Shown: positions 17,447 to 27,979 of the stretch, in pieces | Layout: each line of letters starts with the position of its first letter | Position numbering within the stretch: position 1 is the first letter of the stretch | Assembly: GCF_900115825.1 (NCBI RefSeq) | Contig: NZ_FOXW01000001.1 | Location: forward strand, 1 to 64,000 | Source: Desemzia incerta | GTDB lineage: Bacteria > Bacillota > Bacilli > Lactobacillales > Carnobacteriaceae | Direction of reading: 5' to 3' | Length of the DNA stretch: 64,000 bases | Program-made: the position numbers and the translations under genes | The notes under the pieces: model-generated | Database searches by the model: none | Seen by the model: the letters and a program-made list of their open reading frames with translations, nothing else | Told to the model about the DNA's origin: nothing

Positions 17447-18111
17447 TGAAGCGTTGTACGCATTGTCAAGTGAGCGTCAAAGGAGATTGGGATCGATGTC
17501 CTTTATGCCATCAAGAACTGGAAGCAGACAGCAAAGTGGATTCTATGAGTCCTTATCCGGACATCCCTTTACGATTTGATAAGAAGAAAGTCATTCAACG
17601 ATTGATGCTGCTGTCATTACTGATTATTCTAGTGGTATTCACACTGGGGCTGTTCTTTCCTAGTCCGTTAGGTCCGCTTCGAATTTCTTTGTTTGGCATC
17701 ATGAGTCTGTGGCTCGTTGCATTGATCATCATTCGCAAACGGCGAAATATTGCTAAAGGAATTGTTTACTTGATCGTTTCCACGTCTCTCTTGTGTGTGT
17801 ATTTAGATTACATGGCAGGTTGGAGTGCGTGGTCAACAACGTATGCAATCCCGATCATTTGTATCAGTGCTATCATAGCGATGTTCATAGCGGTCAGGAT
17901 TGTTCACTTAAAAGTCGGGGACTATATCTTGTATCTTTTAACGGCTACGCTGCTCGGATTTCTGCCGGCAACTTTCTTGTTTTTCAATTGGACTACATGG
18001 GCTTTTCCCGCACAACTGTCTCTATTGATGAGTATGTTGATGTTTGCTTGGATTATATGGAGACACGGAAAAGATATCTTAACAGAATTGCAAAAACGCG
18101 CGCAAATTTAA
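17446..18111 (+). CDS. Zinc-ribbon membrane protein (DUF6320-like)
   Basis: 221 residues. An N-terminal zinc ribbon is formed by C4, C7, C18 and C21 (CTHC...CPLC), followed by a short linker and about six transmembrane helices from residue ~48 onward. This is the layout of DUF6320 proteins, which I recall as neighbours of hydrolase plus condensation-domain genes. ATG at 17446 shares a base with the preceding stop and follows AAGGGGGG. Its role is unknown; membrane anchoring or transport of the acylated product is an inference. Confidence 0.75.
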   Translation: MKRCTHCQVSVKGDWDRCPLCHQELEADSKVDSMSPYPDIPLRFDKKKVIQRLMLLSLLIILVVFTLGLFFPSPLGPLRISLFGIMSLWLVALIIIRKRRNIAKGIVYLIVSTSLLCVYLDYMAGWSAWSTTYAIPIICISAIIAMFIAVRIVHLKVGDYILYLLTATLLGFLPATFLFFNWTTWAFPAQLSLLMSMLMFAWIIWRHGKDILTELQKRAQI

Positions 18112-18122
18112 AAGCCGACTGC

Positions 18123-18160
18123 AAAAAAATACCGCTGACGACTGTCAGCGGTATTTTTTC
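18123..18160. terminator. Bidirectional terminator between convergent genes
   Basis: An 11-bp stem (18129-18139 with 18144-18154) and a 4-base loop, with A-run before and T-run after, so it works on both strands. The stop codon of the minus-strand aminotransferase (18145-18147) lies inside the right arm. Confidence 0.9.
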
Positions 18161-19332
18161 ATGGTGTCAACCAAGCGTTGCAAGGCTTCCATCAAGACTT
18201 TGGTAGGGACTGCAAGGTTTAATCGTTCGAACCCATTGCCTTCCGACCCAAAAATGTAACCCTCATCTCCAAAGACCAGAGCTTCTTCATGCATGATGCG
18301 CTCCAATTCTGCTGCAGAAAGGCCGAAAGCATTAAAATCCAGCCATTGTAAAAAGGTGCCTTCTAAATCAAAGACAGTTACTTCAGGTAATTCTTGATGT
18401 AAAAAGGCTTTTAATTTTTGATGATTCGTCCAAATCAATTCTTTGAACTCAATCAACCACGGCTCGCCTACAGTATAGGCTAGTTCAGTGGCTTTCAATC
18501 CGATGACATTGGTGCCGCTGTCGAGACCGACCATTTCCATATCTTCCAAGAATTGTTTTCTTAACTGCTCATCTGAAATGATGATGTTAGAATTTTTCAA
18601 TCCTGCGAGATTAAAGGATTTGCTGACAGCTGTTGCAGTAATACAGATAGAAGCTGCTTCTTTTGTGACCGTCGCCATAGGAACAAAAGTGTGTCCAGGC
18701 ATAGCTAAGTCATGATGAATTTCATCAGCTAAGATGATCACATCGTTCGCTTTACAGATTTCTATTACTTTTGCTAATTCTTCTGTTGTCCATACTCTGC
18801 CTACAGGATTGTGCGGATTGGAAAACAACAGCAACTTATTTTTAGGATCTTTCGCTTTTTCTTCCAAGTCAGAAAAATCAATTTCATAACGAGTTCCTTT
18901 TTGAATCAATGAACTTTTAACGATCGTACGTTTTGTTTTTTCGATGGAAGAATAAAAAGGGTAGTATACAGGTGATAAGACTAATACACCATCTTGAGGA
19001 GCTGTATAAGCTCTAATAGCAGAATAAAAAGAAGTCACGACCCCAGGAATAGTGATGATCCAGTCTTTTTTGATGGACCATCCGTGCTGTTTTTTCATCC
19101 AGTTGATCACAGCGCTATAATATTCTTCGGTAGGCAGATCGTACCCTAAAACAGCAGTATCGAGATAATTTTTTAGCCCTTGAATGATTTCCGGAGCCAA
19201 CTTCATGTCGACATCCGCAACAGATAATGGATAGATCGTGTCATCCAGAGAAGGATTCCAATGGTTCATCTGGATCCATTTTGCAGAACCAGTTTGTTTT
19301 CGATTGATCGGTGTTGTAAAATCATACGTCAT
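18145..19332 (-). CDS. MalY/PatB-family PLP-dependent aminotransferase / cystathionine beta-lyase
   Basis: 395 residues, fold-type I PLP enzyme. Family marks are SNPHNPVGRVW, DEIHHDLA (Asp and Tyr/His that hold the cofactor) and TAVSKSFNLAGL with the Schiff-base lysine. MalY/PatB proteins cleave C-S bonds in cystathionine or cysteine conjugates and some also transaminate. The start is ATG at 19332, chosen because AGGAGGG lies 8 bases upstream; an upstream ATG at 19389 lacks such a site and adds a non-family extension. An extended -10 (TGTTAGAAT, about 19376-19384 on the minus strand) may drive it. Confidence 0.88.
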   Translation of the reverse strand: MTYDFTTPINRKQTGSAKWIQMNHWNPSLDDTIYPLSVADVDMKLAPEIIQGLKNYLDTAVLGYDLPTEEYYSAVINWMKKQHGWSIKKDWIITIPGVVTSFYSAIRAYTAPQDGVLVLSPVYYPFYSSIEKTKRTIVKSSLIQKGTRYEIDFSDLEEKAKDPKNKLLLFSNPHNPVGRVWTTEELAKVIEICKANDVIILADEIHHDLAMPGHTFVPMATVTKEAASICITATAVSKSFNLAGLKNSNIIISDEQLRKQFLEDMEMVGLDSGTNVIGLKATELAYTVGEPWLIEFKELIWTNHQKLKAFLHQELPEVTVFDLEGTFLQWLDFNAFGLSAAELERIMHEEALVFGDEGYIFGSEGNGFERLNLAVPTKVLMEALQRLVDTMKKYR

Positions 19333-19471
19333 TAACAATACCCTCCTAAAACTCCAATTTATCTTCTTCATGCTCATTCTAACATACAAACTAAATTCCT
19401 AAGAATAGAAACCCGGCTCTCTCAATCGTATAAGAAAATGAAGAAAGACAGCTTATTTTTTCGATAGAAAG

Positions 19472-19500
19472 GAGACAAGTTTTCCGGTAAATGTTAAAAT
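19472..19500 (+). promoter_or_regulatory. Probable pepF promoter
   Basis: GAGACA (19472-19477), a 17-base spacer and TAAAAT (19495-19500) with an extended TG just before the -10. It lies 54 bases upstream of the pepF start. Confidence 0.5.
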
Positions 19501-19553
19501 AGAATGAAAGATTAGTGAAAGCAAACTTATTTTATTGAACAGGGAGAGATTGG

Positions 19554-21362
19554 ATGACTGAAAAGGGATTACAAGAACGATCTTTAGTACCAGAAGCTTT
19601 AACGTGGGATGTATCTGCGATTTACAGTTCACGGGCTGAATTTGATGCAGCAGTGGAAGAGATAAAAGCAGCTGTAGAAAAATTTGCGGAGAAGTTTGAG
19701 GGGAAACTATCAACCGCAGAAACCATTAAAGAAGCAATCAAAGAGTATGAAGCCATTTTACAAGTAGAGATGTGGTTGAATTATTACGCTTACTTACCTG
19801 TTTCTGCGGATATCTCCGATCCTAAGAATATGGAATTGTACCGATGGATCGGAAACTTGATCGCTGAATGGAGCGGGACATTGAGCTTCTTCCATTCTGA
19901 ATTGGTCGAAAGTGAAGCGGAGTTATTGGACCAAGTAGCAAATGAGGAACCTGATTATGCTGTTTTCATTCAAAAAATCAAAGATGAAAAAGCAATCCAC
20001 TTAGATTCAGCCGTTGAAAAAGCTTTAGCGCAGCTAGATCCTGTTTTAAGTGCTCCGCAATCGATCTTCGAGCAGATCCGCTCTTCAGATATGGATTTCG
20101 GAACATTTACGGCAGAGGGAAAAGAATATCCGCTTAGTTTCGTATTGTATGAAGAATATTACATGTACCATCCGGATACGGCTGTTCGCCGGGCTGCATT
20201 TGACAAATTCTCCACAGTATTGGGACAATACCAAAACGTGATGGCTGAAACGTACTACACTCAATTGCAAAAAGAAAAAACGATAGCGACAATGCGCGGG
20301 TTTGACTCGATTTTTGACTACTTATTATACAATCAACAAGTCGAACGTGAAATGTATGATCGTCAAATAGATGTGATCATGAAAGACTTAGCACCCGTGA
20401 TGCAGAAATACATCACTCATGTCAAAGAGGAAAATGGATTGGATAAAATGACGTATGCAGATATCAAGATCGATTTAGATCATGAATTTGCGCCTACCGT
20501 TTCCGTTGAAGAATCAAAAGATCTTGTACAAAAGGCTCTTTCGACTTTAGGAATGGATTATGTAGATATGATCATGAGAGCTTATCCAGAACGCTGGGTC
20601 GATTTTGCTCAAAATAAAGGGAAACGTTCAGGTGCCTTTTGCGCAACAGTCTATGGTAAGCATCCTTATATCTTGATGTCTTGGACTGATCAACTGACGG
20701 ATGTGTATACGCTGCTTCATGAACTTGGGCATGCCGGTCAAGGCGTGTTGTCAGGCGCGAACAACTCTATTTTATCGGCTCGGATGTCGTTGTACATGAT
20801 TGAAGCTCCATCGACTTTCAATGAATTGTTGTTGACGGACTCATTAAAAGAAAGCAGCACAGACCCAAGAATGGAACGTTTCGCATTGACTCGAATGATT
20901 TCTAAAACGTATTTCCACAATTACATCACTCATTTATTGGAGGCAGCTTATCAACGAGAAGTCTATAAGCTGATAGATGCTGGACAAGGATTTGATGCTG
21001 GCAAATTAAGCGAATTGAAACGTGCCGTTTTAGAAGAGTTCTGGGGCGAAGCAGTAGAAATTAATGACGGTGCCGAGTTGACATGGATGCGTCAAATCCA
21101 TTATTATATGGGACTGTACTCGTATACTTATTCTGCCGGTTTGACGATTGCTACTCAAGCATTCTTGCGAGTAAAAGAAGAAGGCCAATCCGCAGTAGAC
21201 GATTGGTTGAAATTCTTAGCTTTAGGCGGTCAATTGAAACCAGCCGAGGCAACTAAAGTAGCAGGAGTAGATATTACTACTACAAAAGCGTTGGATGACA
21301 CGATCCGCTATTTAAATGAAAGTGTCGATCGGATCATCGCGTTGACAAATGAAATGAATTAA
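19554..21362 (+). CDS. pepF: Oligoendopeptidase F (first copy)
   Basis: A 602-residue cytoplasmic zinc metallopeptidase of family M3B. The zinc motif HELGH starts at H389, with the third ligand region in the EAPSTFNELL helix downstream. PepF cuts 7-17 residue peptides and in lactic acid bacteria works downstream of oligopeptide uptake. A second, clearly homologous gene of identical length lies at 36664-38472. GGGAGAGA precedes the ATG. The RpiR regulator follows by 16 bases and may be read from the same transcript. Confidence 0.95.
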   Translation: MTEKGLQERSLVPEALTWDVSAIYSSRAEFDAAVEEIKAAVEKFAEKFEGKLSTAETIKEAIKEYEAILQVEMWLNYYAYLPVSADISDPKNMELYRWIGNLIAEWSGTLSFFHSELVESEAELLDQVANEEPDYAVFIQKIKDEKAIHLDSAVEKALAQLDPVLSAPQSIFEQIRSSDMDFGTFTAEGKEYPLSFVLYEEYYMYHPDTAVRRAAFDKFSTVLGQYQNVMAETYYTQLQKEKTIATMRGFDSIFDYLLYNQQVEREMYDRQIDVIMKDLAPVMQKYITHVKEENGLDKMTYADIKIDLDHEFAPTVSVEESKDLVQKALSTLGMDYVDMIMRAYPERWVDFAQNKGKRSGAFCATVYGKHPYILMSWTDQLTDVYTLLHELGHAGQGVLSGANNSILSARMSLYMIEAPSTFNELLLTDSLKESSTDPRMERFALTRMISKTYFHNYITHLLEAAYQREVYKLIDAGQGFDAGKLSELKRAVLEEFWGEAVEINDGAELTWMRQIHYYMGLYSYTYSAGLTIATQAFLRVKEEGQSAVDDWLKFLALGGQLKPAEATKVAGVDITTTKALDDTIRYLNESVDRIIALTNEMN

Positions 21363-21378
21363 GTTCGGAGGATGACAG

Positions 21379-22146
21379 GTGATTGACTTAAACAAGTTGG
21401 TTGCAGGAAAGCAGCTTACTGAGTTAGACGAGAAGATACTGCATTATGTGATCGATAATATGGATACGGTTTTGCAAATGGGTGTCAGAGAAATTGCACG
21501 GGTGAACTTTACTTCCCCGGCATCTATTATTCGGCTGTCGAAAAAATTGGGTTACACAGGCTTTGTAGATATGTATTATCATTTGCTGCCTAAAGTGTCT
21601 CATACACAGCAGCCATCAGAAAAAAGTCCCGAAGACATTTTCAAATTCGAATTGGATGATATTTTTCAATACAACTCGAGAGAAAGTGTAGACCGTTTTA
21701 TTCAGCAAGTCTTAAATCTTAAACAACAATACATTTTTATTTATGCAACAGGTTTTTCTGCGATCGCAGGAGAGTATTTGTATAAGAAATTATTGGTATT
21801 GGGCAAGAAAACGATCTTTGCTTCCGGGACGGATTCAATAGGGGTATTTGAAAATAACTTGGAAGACATTGGTGCTTTTGTAGTCATTTCCAAATCAGGA
21901 GAGACTCAGCAAGTCATCGACAAGTTAACATCTGCTAAGGAACAAGGCATCTGCACAGTCTCCTTTACGAAAAATGAACCTAATCGAGTAGCAGAATTGT
22001 CTGATATCCATTTCAAAATTTATGACCGAAATGAACTGGATGATCGAAACATGCTGCCTAATACATTTTTCCCTAGTTTACTAATGATGTTTGAATACTT
22101 GTTTAAAGCTTATTTAGATGAAAAAAACACCGTGCAAGACAAATAA
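21379..22146 (+). CDS. MurR/RpiR family transcriptional regulator (first locus)
   Basis: 255 residues: an N-terminal helix-turn-helix (~1-75, with VREIARVNFTSPASIIRLSKKLG) and a C-terminal SIS sugar-phosphate-binding domain (~110-240, with ATGFSAIAGEY and ISKSGETQQ). RpiR regulators sense sugar phosphates; this one sits directly before an EIICB and a 6-phospho-alpha-glucosidase and is the likely controller of that operon. The start is GTG, with CGGAGGA six bases upstream. A hairpin terminator follows, so the PTS gene needs its own promoter or readthrough. Confidence 0.9.
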   Translation: MIDLNKLVAGKQLTELDEKILHYVIDNMDTVLQMGVREIARVNFTSPASIIRLSKKLGYTGFVDMYYHLLPKVSHTQQPSEKSPEDIFKFELDDIFQYNSRESVDRFIQQVLNLKQQYIFIYATGFSAIAGEYLYKKLLVLGKKTIFASGTDSIGVFENNLEDIGAFVVISKSGETQQVIDKLTSAKEQGICTVSFTKNEPNRVAELSDIHFKIYDRNELDDRNMLPNTFFPSLLMMFEYLFKAYLDEKNTVQDK

Positions 22147-22151
22147 AAGCG

Positions 22152-22186
22152 AAACGTGTTTCTGTTTTAGGAAACACGTTTTTTTG
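22152..22186 (+). terminator. Terminator after the first RpiR gene
   Basis: A 10-bp perfect stem (22153-22162 with 22171-22180), an 8-base loop and a T7 run. Sitting between regulator and PTS operon, the inverted repeat could also serve as an operator. Confidence 0.85.
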
Positions 22187-22266
22187 TGGTCGTTTTGCCT
22201 GTACAAGAAAGGGGTTTCATCATAAGATAAGGACAGCAAGGAAAGAGACAAGGAGGAAGAAAAGAC

Positions 22267-23868
22267 ATGAAAGAAAAAATGATGGATGGGCTGCAGCGTT
22301 TTTCCAAAGCTATGTTTATTCCTGTATTGATATTACCGATCGCAGGGATCTTGATTGCTTTAGGAAACGTGTTCACCAATCAGCGGTTAATTGAAACCGT
22401 TCCCTTTATGGATAATCCAATCACTACAGGTTTTGGCACTATTTTATCTGGATCATTAGTTTCCATTTTAAGCAACTTGGGATTGATTTTCTGTGTTGGG
22501 TTAACGGTTGGTTTAGCGAAGAAAAAGAAAGCTGAAGCAGGGTTTACAGCTGTCTTAGGTTATTTAGTATTTATCAATGCAATGAATAAATTTATGGAAT
22601 TATCTGGATTATTGATTGAAGCAGAATCTTTGCAAGGAACGGGACAAGCATCTGTTCTAGGCGTTCAAGTCTTAGATATGGGTGTATTCTTGGGAATCTT
22701 GTTGGGTGTCGTTACAGCAATGGTACACAATAAATATGTAGAAAAGGAATTTAACAATGCATTTCAAATTTACGGCGGATCACGTTTTGTATTTATCGTA
22801 CTGATCCCAGTCGTTGTGTTATTAGCCATCGCCTTTACTTATATTTGGCCATTTTTCCAAACAGGTATCAACAACTTGGGAGTCTTGATCAATCAAAGCG
22901 GCAATTTCGGATTATTCTTATACGGTATGCTGGAAAGATTATTGATTCCTACTGGATTACACCATTTAGTGTACACACCGTTCTTATACTCTTCATTAGG
23001 AGGCGTTCAAGAAGTTGGAGGTCAAATTTTTGAAGGAGCTCGAAACATTTACTTTGCTGAAATAGCGGATCCGAATGTATCTGTTCTTTCTCCAAGTGTT
23101 ATCTGGGATGCACGTGGAATCTCTAAAATGTTCGGTTTGATCGGTGCATGTTTGGCTATGTACCAAACAGCAAGTCCAGAGAAAAAACAACAAGCGAAAG
23201 CTATCTTGATTCCAGCAGCGGTAACATCTTTTATCGCCGGAGTTACAGAACCGATTGAATTTTCGTTCATGTTCATTGCGCCGATTTTGTTCGTTGTGCA
23301 TTCAGTATTGAGCGGATTGAGTATGGTCGTCTTAAACTTATTCAACGTTCGAGCAATCGGACCAAATGGTTTTATTGACTTTATTTTATACAACATTCCT
23401 CTTGGTCAAGAAAAAACCAACTGGATCATGTATATTGTTGTCGGATTAATGTTCTTTGCGATTTACTACTTTACGTTCCGTCTATTGATCACCAAATTGA
23501 ATTTGAAAACCATTGGACGTGAAGATGATGGTCAAGAAACAAAATTGTATTCAAAACAAGATTACAAAGAGAGCAAAGGATCAAAAGATGTTGCAACACA
23601 AACAGGAACAAAAGATACTGGCTTAGCCAGCACGATCGTCGGAGCGTTAGGCGGAGCGGATAATATCCAATCAGTTACGAACTGCTATACACGATTAAGA
23701 TTAGTTTTAGAAGAACCTGATAAAGTTGATGAGTCTGTTTTGAAAAATGAAACAGGTGCTAATGGAATCATCGTCAAAGGGCAAAATGTTCATGTAGTAT
23801 ACGGATTGCAAGTAGAAAGTGTTCGAAAAGCAGTAGACAAGTATCTAGGTATTGCTGAAGAAGAATAA
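22267..23868 (+). CDS. PTS EIICB, glucose family, alpha-glucoside type (first locus)
   Basis: A 533-residue PTS permease: an EIIC domain with about ten membrane segments (~1-410, including ERLLIPTGLHH and GVTEPIEF motifs) and a C-terminal EIIB domain with the phosphorylation cysteine in SVTNCYTRLRL (about residue 476). No EIIA domain is fused or encoded nearby, so phosphate must come from a separate EIIA-Glc. The downstream GH4 enzyme and the EIIC family point to alpha-linked disaccharides. AAGGAGGAAG precedes the ATG. It is 23 bases from the GH4 gene. Confidence 0.92.
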   Translation: MKEKMMDGLQRFSKAMFIPVLILPIAGILIALGNVFTNQRLIETVPFMDNPITTGFGTILSGSLVSILSNLGLIFCVGLTVGLAKKKKAEAGFTAVLGYLVFINAMNKFMELSGLLIEAESLQGTGQASVLGVQVLDMGVFLGILLGVVTAMVHNKYVEKEFNNAFQIYGGSRFVFIVLIPVVVLLAIAFTYIWPFFQTGINNLGVLINQSGNFGLFLYGMLERLLIPTGLHHLVYTPFLYSSLGGVQEVGGQIFEGARNIYFAEIADPNVSVLSPSVIWDARGISKMFGLIGACLAMYQTASPEKKQQAKAILIPAAVTSFIAGVTEPIEFSFMFIAPILFVVHSVLSGLSMVVLNLFNVRAIGPNGFIDFILYNIPLGQEKTNWIMYIVVGLMFFAIYYFTFRLLITKLNLKTIGREDDGQETKLYSKQDYKESKGSKDVATQTGTKDTGLASTIVGALGGADNIQSVTNCYTRLRLVLEEPDKVDESVLKNETGANGIIVKGQNVHVVYGLQVESVRKAVDKYLGIAEEE

Positions 23869-23891
23869 AACAAACAGAAGGAGTTTTTTAA

Positions 23892-25220
<1,329 letters not shown>

Positions 25221-25238
25221 GCAAAAATAATGAAAGCG

Positions 25239-25272
25239 GCGAGAAAAGTTTAGTTCCTTTTCTCGCTCTTTT
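25239..25272 (+). terminator. Hairpin between GH4 and 6-phosphogluconate dehydrogenase genes
   Basis: A 10-bp stem (25239-25248 with 25257-25266) followed by TCTTTTTG. It is moderately strong; some readthrough into the downstream pair is likely because no clear promoter follows. Confidence 0.8.
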
Positions 25273-25314
25273 TGTTTAAAATAAAAAAGAAAACCTTTAG
25301 GAGTGAACAGCAGA

Positions 25315-26211
25315 ATGGAAATTGGTTTAATCGGATTAGGTAAAATGGGTCATCAATTAGCATTAAATTTGTTGGATAAAGGTCATAAAGTTACAGGGTA
25401 CGACGTTATGGAACCAGCAAGAGAGGCAGCTCTTGGTGCTGGAATTGAAGTAGCAGAAAGTGTTGAAGGATTGGTCTCTGGTTTTACTGAACGAAGAGTC
25501 ATTTGGATGATGGTCCCGGCAGGAGAGCCGTTAGAAACATTATTGCATGAGTTATTAGGATTGCTAGATGAAGGAGATATCATGATTGATGGCGGCAACT
25601 CTAACTACAAAGATTCTATCCATCATGCAGAGCTCGCAGCAGAAAAAGGTCTTTATTTCATGGATTTAGGCACGTCTGGCGGAACAAGCGGAGCTAGAGA
25701 AGGTGCTTGTATGATGATTGGCGGAAACGAAGAAGCGTTTCGTTACATCGAGCCTGTCATAGAAGAAATTTGTGTCCAAGACGGGTACTTATATACTGGT
25801 AAATCAGGCAGCGGACACTTTTTAAAAATGGTCCATAATGGTGTAGAATATGGTATGATGCAAGCAATGGGCGAGGGATTTGAACTCGTTGAAAAAAGCG
25901 GTTTCGATTATGATAATGCTGAGGTTGCAAAAGTATGGAACAACGGTTCTGTGATCCGTAGCTGGTTAATGGAATTAGCTGAACAAGCTTTCCAAAAAGA
26001 TGGGCATTTAGATGAAATGACCGGGATGATGCAATCTTCAGGAGAAGGTCAATGGACTGTTGAAACCGGTTTAGAATTAAAAGTTCCGACGCCTGTTATT
26101 TCGATGTCTTTGATGATGAGATACCGTTCTTTACAAGAAGATACATATGCTGGAAAAGTTGTTTCAGCACTACGAAATGAATTTGGCGGACATGGGGTAA
26201 TCAAAAAGTAA
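25315..26211 (+). CDS. 6-phosphogluconate dehydrogenase, decarboxylating, short NAD-type
   Basis: 298 residues. The Rossmann motif GLIGLGKMGHQLA is followed by an acidic residue after the second strand (GYD), which favours NAD over NADP. GGNSNY and GTSGGTSGAREG are the substrate motifs. The length matches the short YqeC/GndA class, not the ~470-residue pentose-phosphate enzyme. It converts 6-phosphogluconate to ribulose 5-phosphate. ATG at 25315 is preferred over GTG at 25303 because AGGAGTGA precedes it and the family begins at this point. Gluconokinase follows by 15 bases, so the two form a gluconate branch. Confidence 0.9.
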   Translation: MEIGLIGLGKMGHQLALNLLDKGHKVTGYDVMEPAREAALGAGIEVAESVEGLVSGFTERRVIWMMVPAGEPLETLLHELLGLLDEGDIMIDGGNSNYKDSIHHAELAAEKGLYFMDLGTSGGTSGAREGACMMIGGNEEAFRYIEPVIEEICVQDGYLYTGKSGSGHFLKMVHNGVEYGMMQAMGEGFELVEKSGFDYDNAEVAKVWNNGSVIRSWLMELAEQAFQKDGHLDEMTGMMQSSGEGQWTVETGLELKVPTPVISMSLMMRYRSLQEDTYAGKVVSALRNEFGGHGVIKK

Positions 26212-26226
26212 GAAGGAAGTGTAGCA

Positions 26227-27771
26227 GTGAGTCAATATGTTATTGGGGTAGATATTGGGACAACGAGTACAAAAGCGGTTCTTTTTCAAATAGATGGGAC
26301 CGTTATGAGTTCAGCTTACGATTACTATCCTTTGATCAAAGAAAAACCAGCATTTGCTGAACAAGAATTAACGGATATCTATCAAGCCGTAGTAAAAACC
26401 ATCAAAACAGTGGTGACTCAAACCAACACGCTTGCAGAAGAAATTGCAGCGGTTAGTTTTTCGAGTGCTATGCACAGTCTGATTTTGATGGATCAGGAAG
26501 ACCAGCCGTTGACAAGAAGCATTACATGGGCGGACAATCGTGCTCACCAATGCGCGGAACGGATAAAAGCTACCACCGGGACAGAAATCTATCAACGTAC
26601 CGGAACACCGATCCATCCAATGTCGCCTTTGTGTAAAATCAGTTGGTTCAAAGAAGAAGAACCAGAACTGTTCCGTCAAACGAAAAAATTCATTGGTGTA
26701 AAAGAGTATGTTTTCCATCAATTATTCGGGGAATATGCTGTCGATTATTCAGTAGCTTCAAGTACTGGTTTATTCAACATCCATACTTTAAATTGGGATG
26801 AATTGGCTCTTCAAGAAGCCGGTATAACGATCGATCAATTGCCAATTGCCTACAGTCCGACAAAGCAGTTGAGCGGACTGAAAATGGAAGTTGCCGCAGA
26901 GTTGGGCTTGCTTCCAACGACTCCATTTGTTTTAGGCGGAAGTGACGGGTGTTTATCCAATTTAGGAGTAGGTGCTGTTGATTCAAAAAGTGTCGCTATT
27001 ACAATTGGAACCAGTGCAGCAGTGCGGATGGTGACGAACAAACCTTATTTGGATGAGGATCAGAGAACATTTTGTTATGTACTAGATGAAAACCATTACG
27101 TCGTTGGTGGAGCCATTAATAATGGCGGTGTCGTCATGGACTGGGCAAAAAAACAATTTTTCCATGCGGAGAGCGCATTTGGAAAACTAGAAGAGTACAG
27201 CAAAATGATGGAATTGATCAACACGGTTCCTACTGGTTCAGAAGGATTGCTGTTCCATCCGTATTTAAACGGCGAACGGGCTCCTTTGTGGCAAGGAGAG
27301 GCAAGAGGTTCGTTCTTCGGGCTGCATTTGATGCATGAGAACAAGCATATGCTGAGAGCTGTCTTGGAAGGAATCTGTTTAAACATTTATGATGTTCTGT
27401 GCGAGATCATGGAGCAAGCCGGAAAACCAGATAAGATTATTGCAACTGGAGGTTTTTCTCAATCTGAAGTGTGGCGTCAATTATTAACGGACGTGGTCCA
27501 ACAAGAAATGTATGTTCCGGAAAGTTTTGAAAGTTCATGTTTAGGAGCAAGCGTGATTGCGCTGAAGAGTGTAGGCTTGATTGACGACATCCATGTCATC
27601 AAAGAGATGATTGGTGCAGAACACAGACACTATCCAAATCCTCAAAATAGTGCTGTGTACCAAGAAATATTCCCGTTTTACCGAAAATTGAGTAGACAAT
27701 TCTCAGGGAACTTTGATGAATTGAGCCAACTGCAACAAAAGATCACTCCAAAAAATAGGGTCTTAAAATAA
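26227..27771 (+). CDS. gntK: Gluconokinase (FGGY family)
   Basis: A 514-residue FGGY carbohydrate kinase: N-terminal DIGTTSTKAVLF phosphate loop, SFSSAMHSLI, a central GGSDGCLSNLGVG, the ITIGTSAAVR adenosine motif and a late GGFSQSEVWRQLL. Size and motifs fit GntK-type gluconate kinases that make 6-phosphogluconate for the dehydrogenase just upstream. The start is GTG after AGAAGGAAG. No gluconate permease is present nearby. Either gluconate arrives by another importer, or it is released inside the cell by the GH4 enzyme. Kinase specificity is inferred from the neighbouring dehydrogenase. Confidence 0.88.
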   Translation: MSQYVIGVDIGTTSTKAVLFQIDGTVMSSAYDYYPLIKEKPAFAEQELTDIYQAVVKTIKTVVTQTNTLAEEIAAVSFSSAMHSLILMDQEDQPLTRSITWADNRAHQCAERIKATTGTEIYQRTGTPIHPMSPLCKISWFKEEEPELFRQTKKFIGVKEYVFHQLFGEYAVDYSVASSTGLFNIHTLNWDELALQEAGITIDQLPIAYSPTKQLSGLKMEVAAELGLLPTTPFVLGGSDGCLSNLGVGAVDSKSVAITIGTSAAVRMVTNKPYLDEDQRTFCYVLDENHYVVGGAINNGGVVMDWAKKQFFHAESAFGKLEEYSKMMELINTVPTGSEGLLFHPYLNGERAPLWQGEARGSFFGLHLMHENKHMLRAVLEGICLNIYDVLCEIMEQAGKPDKIIATGGFSQSEVWRQLLTDVVQQEMYVPESFESSCLGASVIALKSVGLIDDIHVIKEMIGAEHRHYPNPQNSAVYQEIFPFYRKLSRQFSGNFDELSQLQQKITPKNRVLK

Positions 27772-27776
27772 AAAAG

Positions 27777-27822
27777 ATTAAGCTTCTTGAGCAGCAGTTG
27801 AATGCTTGAGAAGCTTAATTAA
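27777..27822 (+). terminator. Hairpin after gntK
   Basis: An 11-bp stem (27777-27787 with 27809-27819) with extra pairs in the loop. It is flanked by an A-run on the left and has only a weak T tract on the right, so termination efficiency is doubtful. The rest of the 208-base gap to the next gene shows no feature except a strong AAAGGAGGA site. Confidence 0.5.
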
Positions 27823-27979
27823 ATTAGAATTCGACTAAGCCTAAAAAATATCCTTACACTAAAAGCAATTGGACGTTCATTATTATCCTTTTTAAAATTA
27901 CATAAGCTCAAAAACTTGTTACTTAATTAAGCCTTTTTAAATATTGTGATCTTCATACTAAAAGGAGGAACGAATAAAA

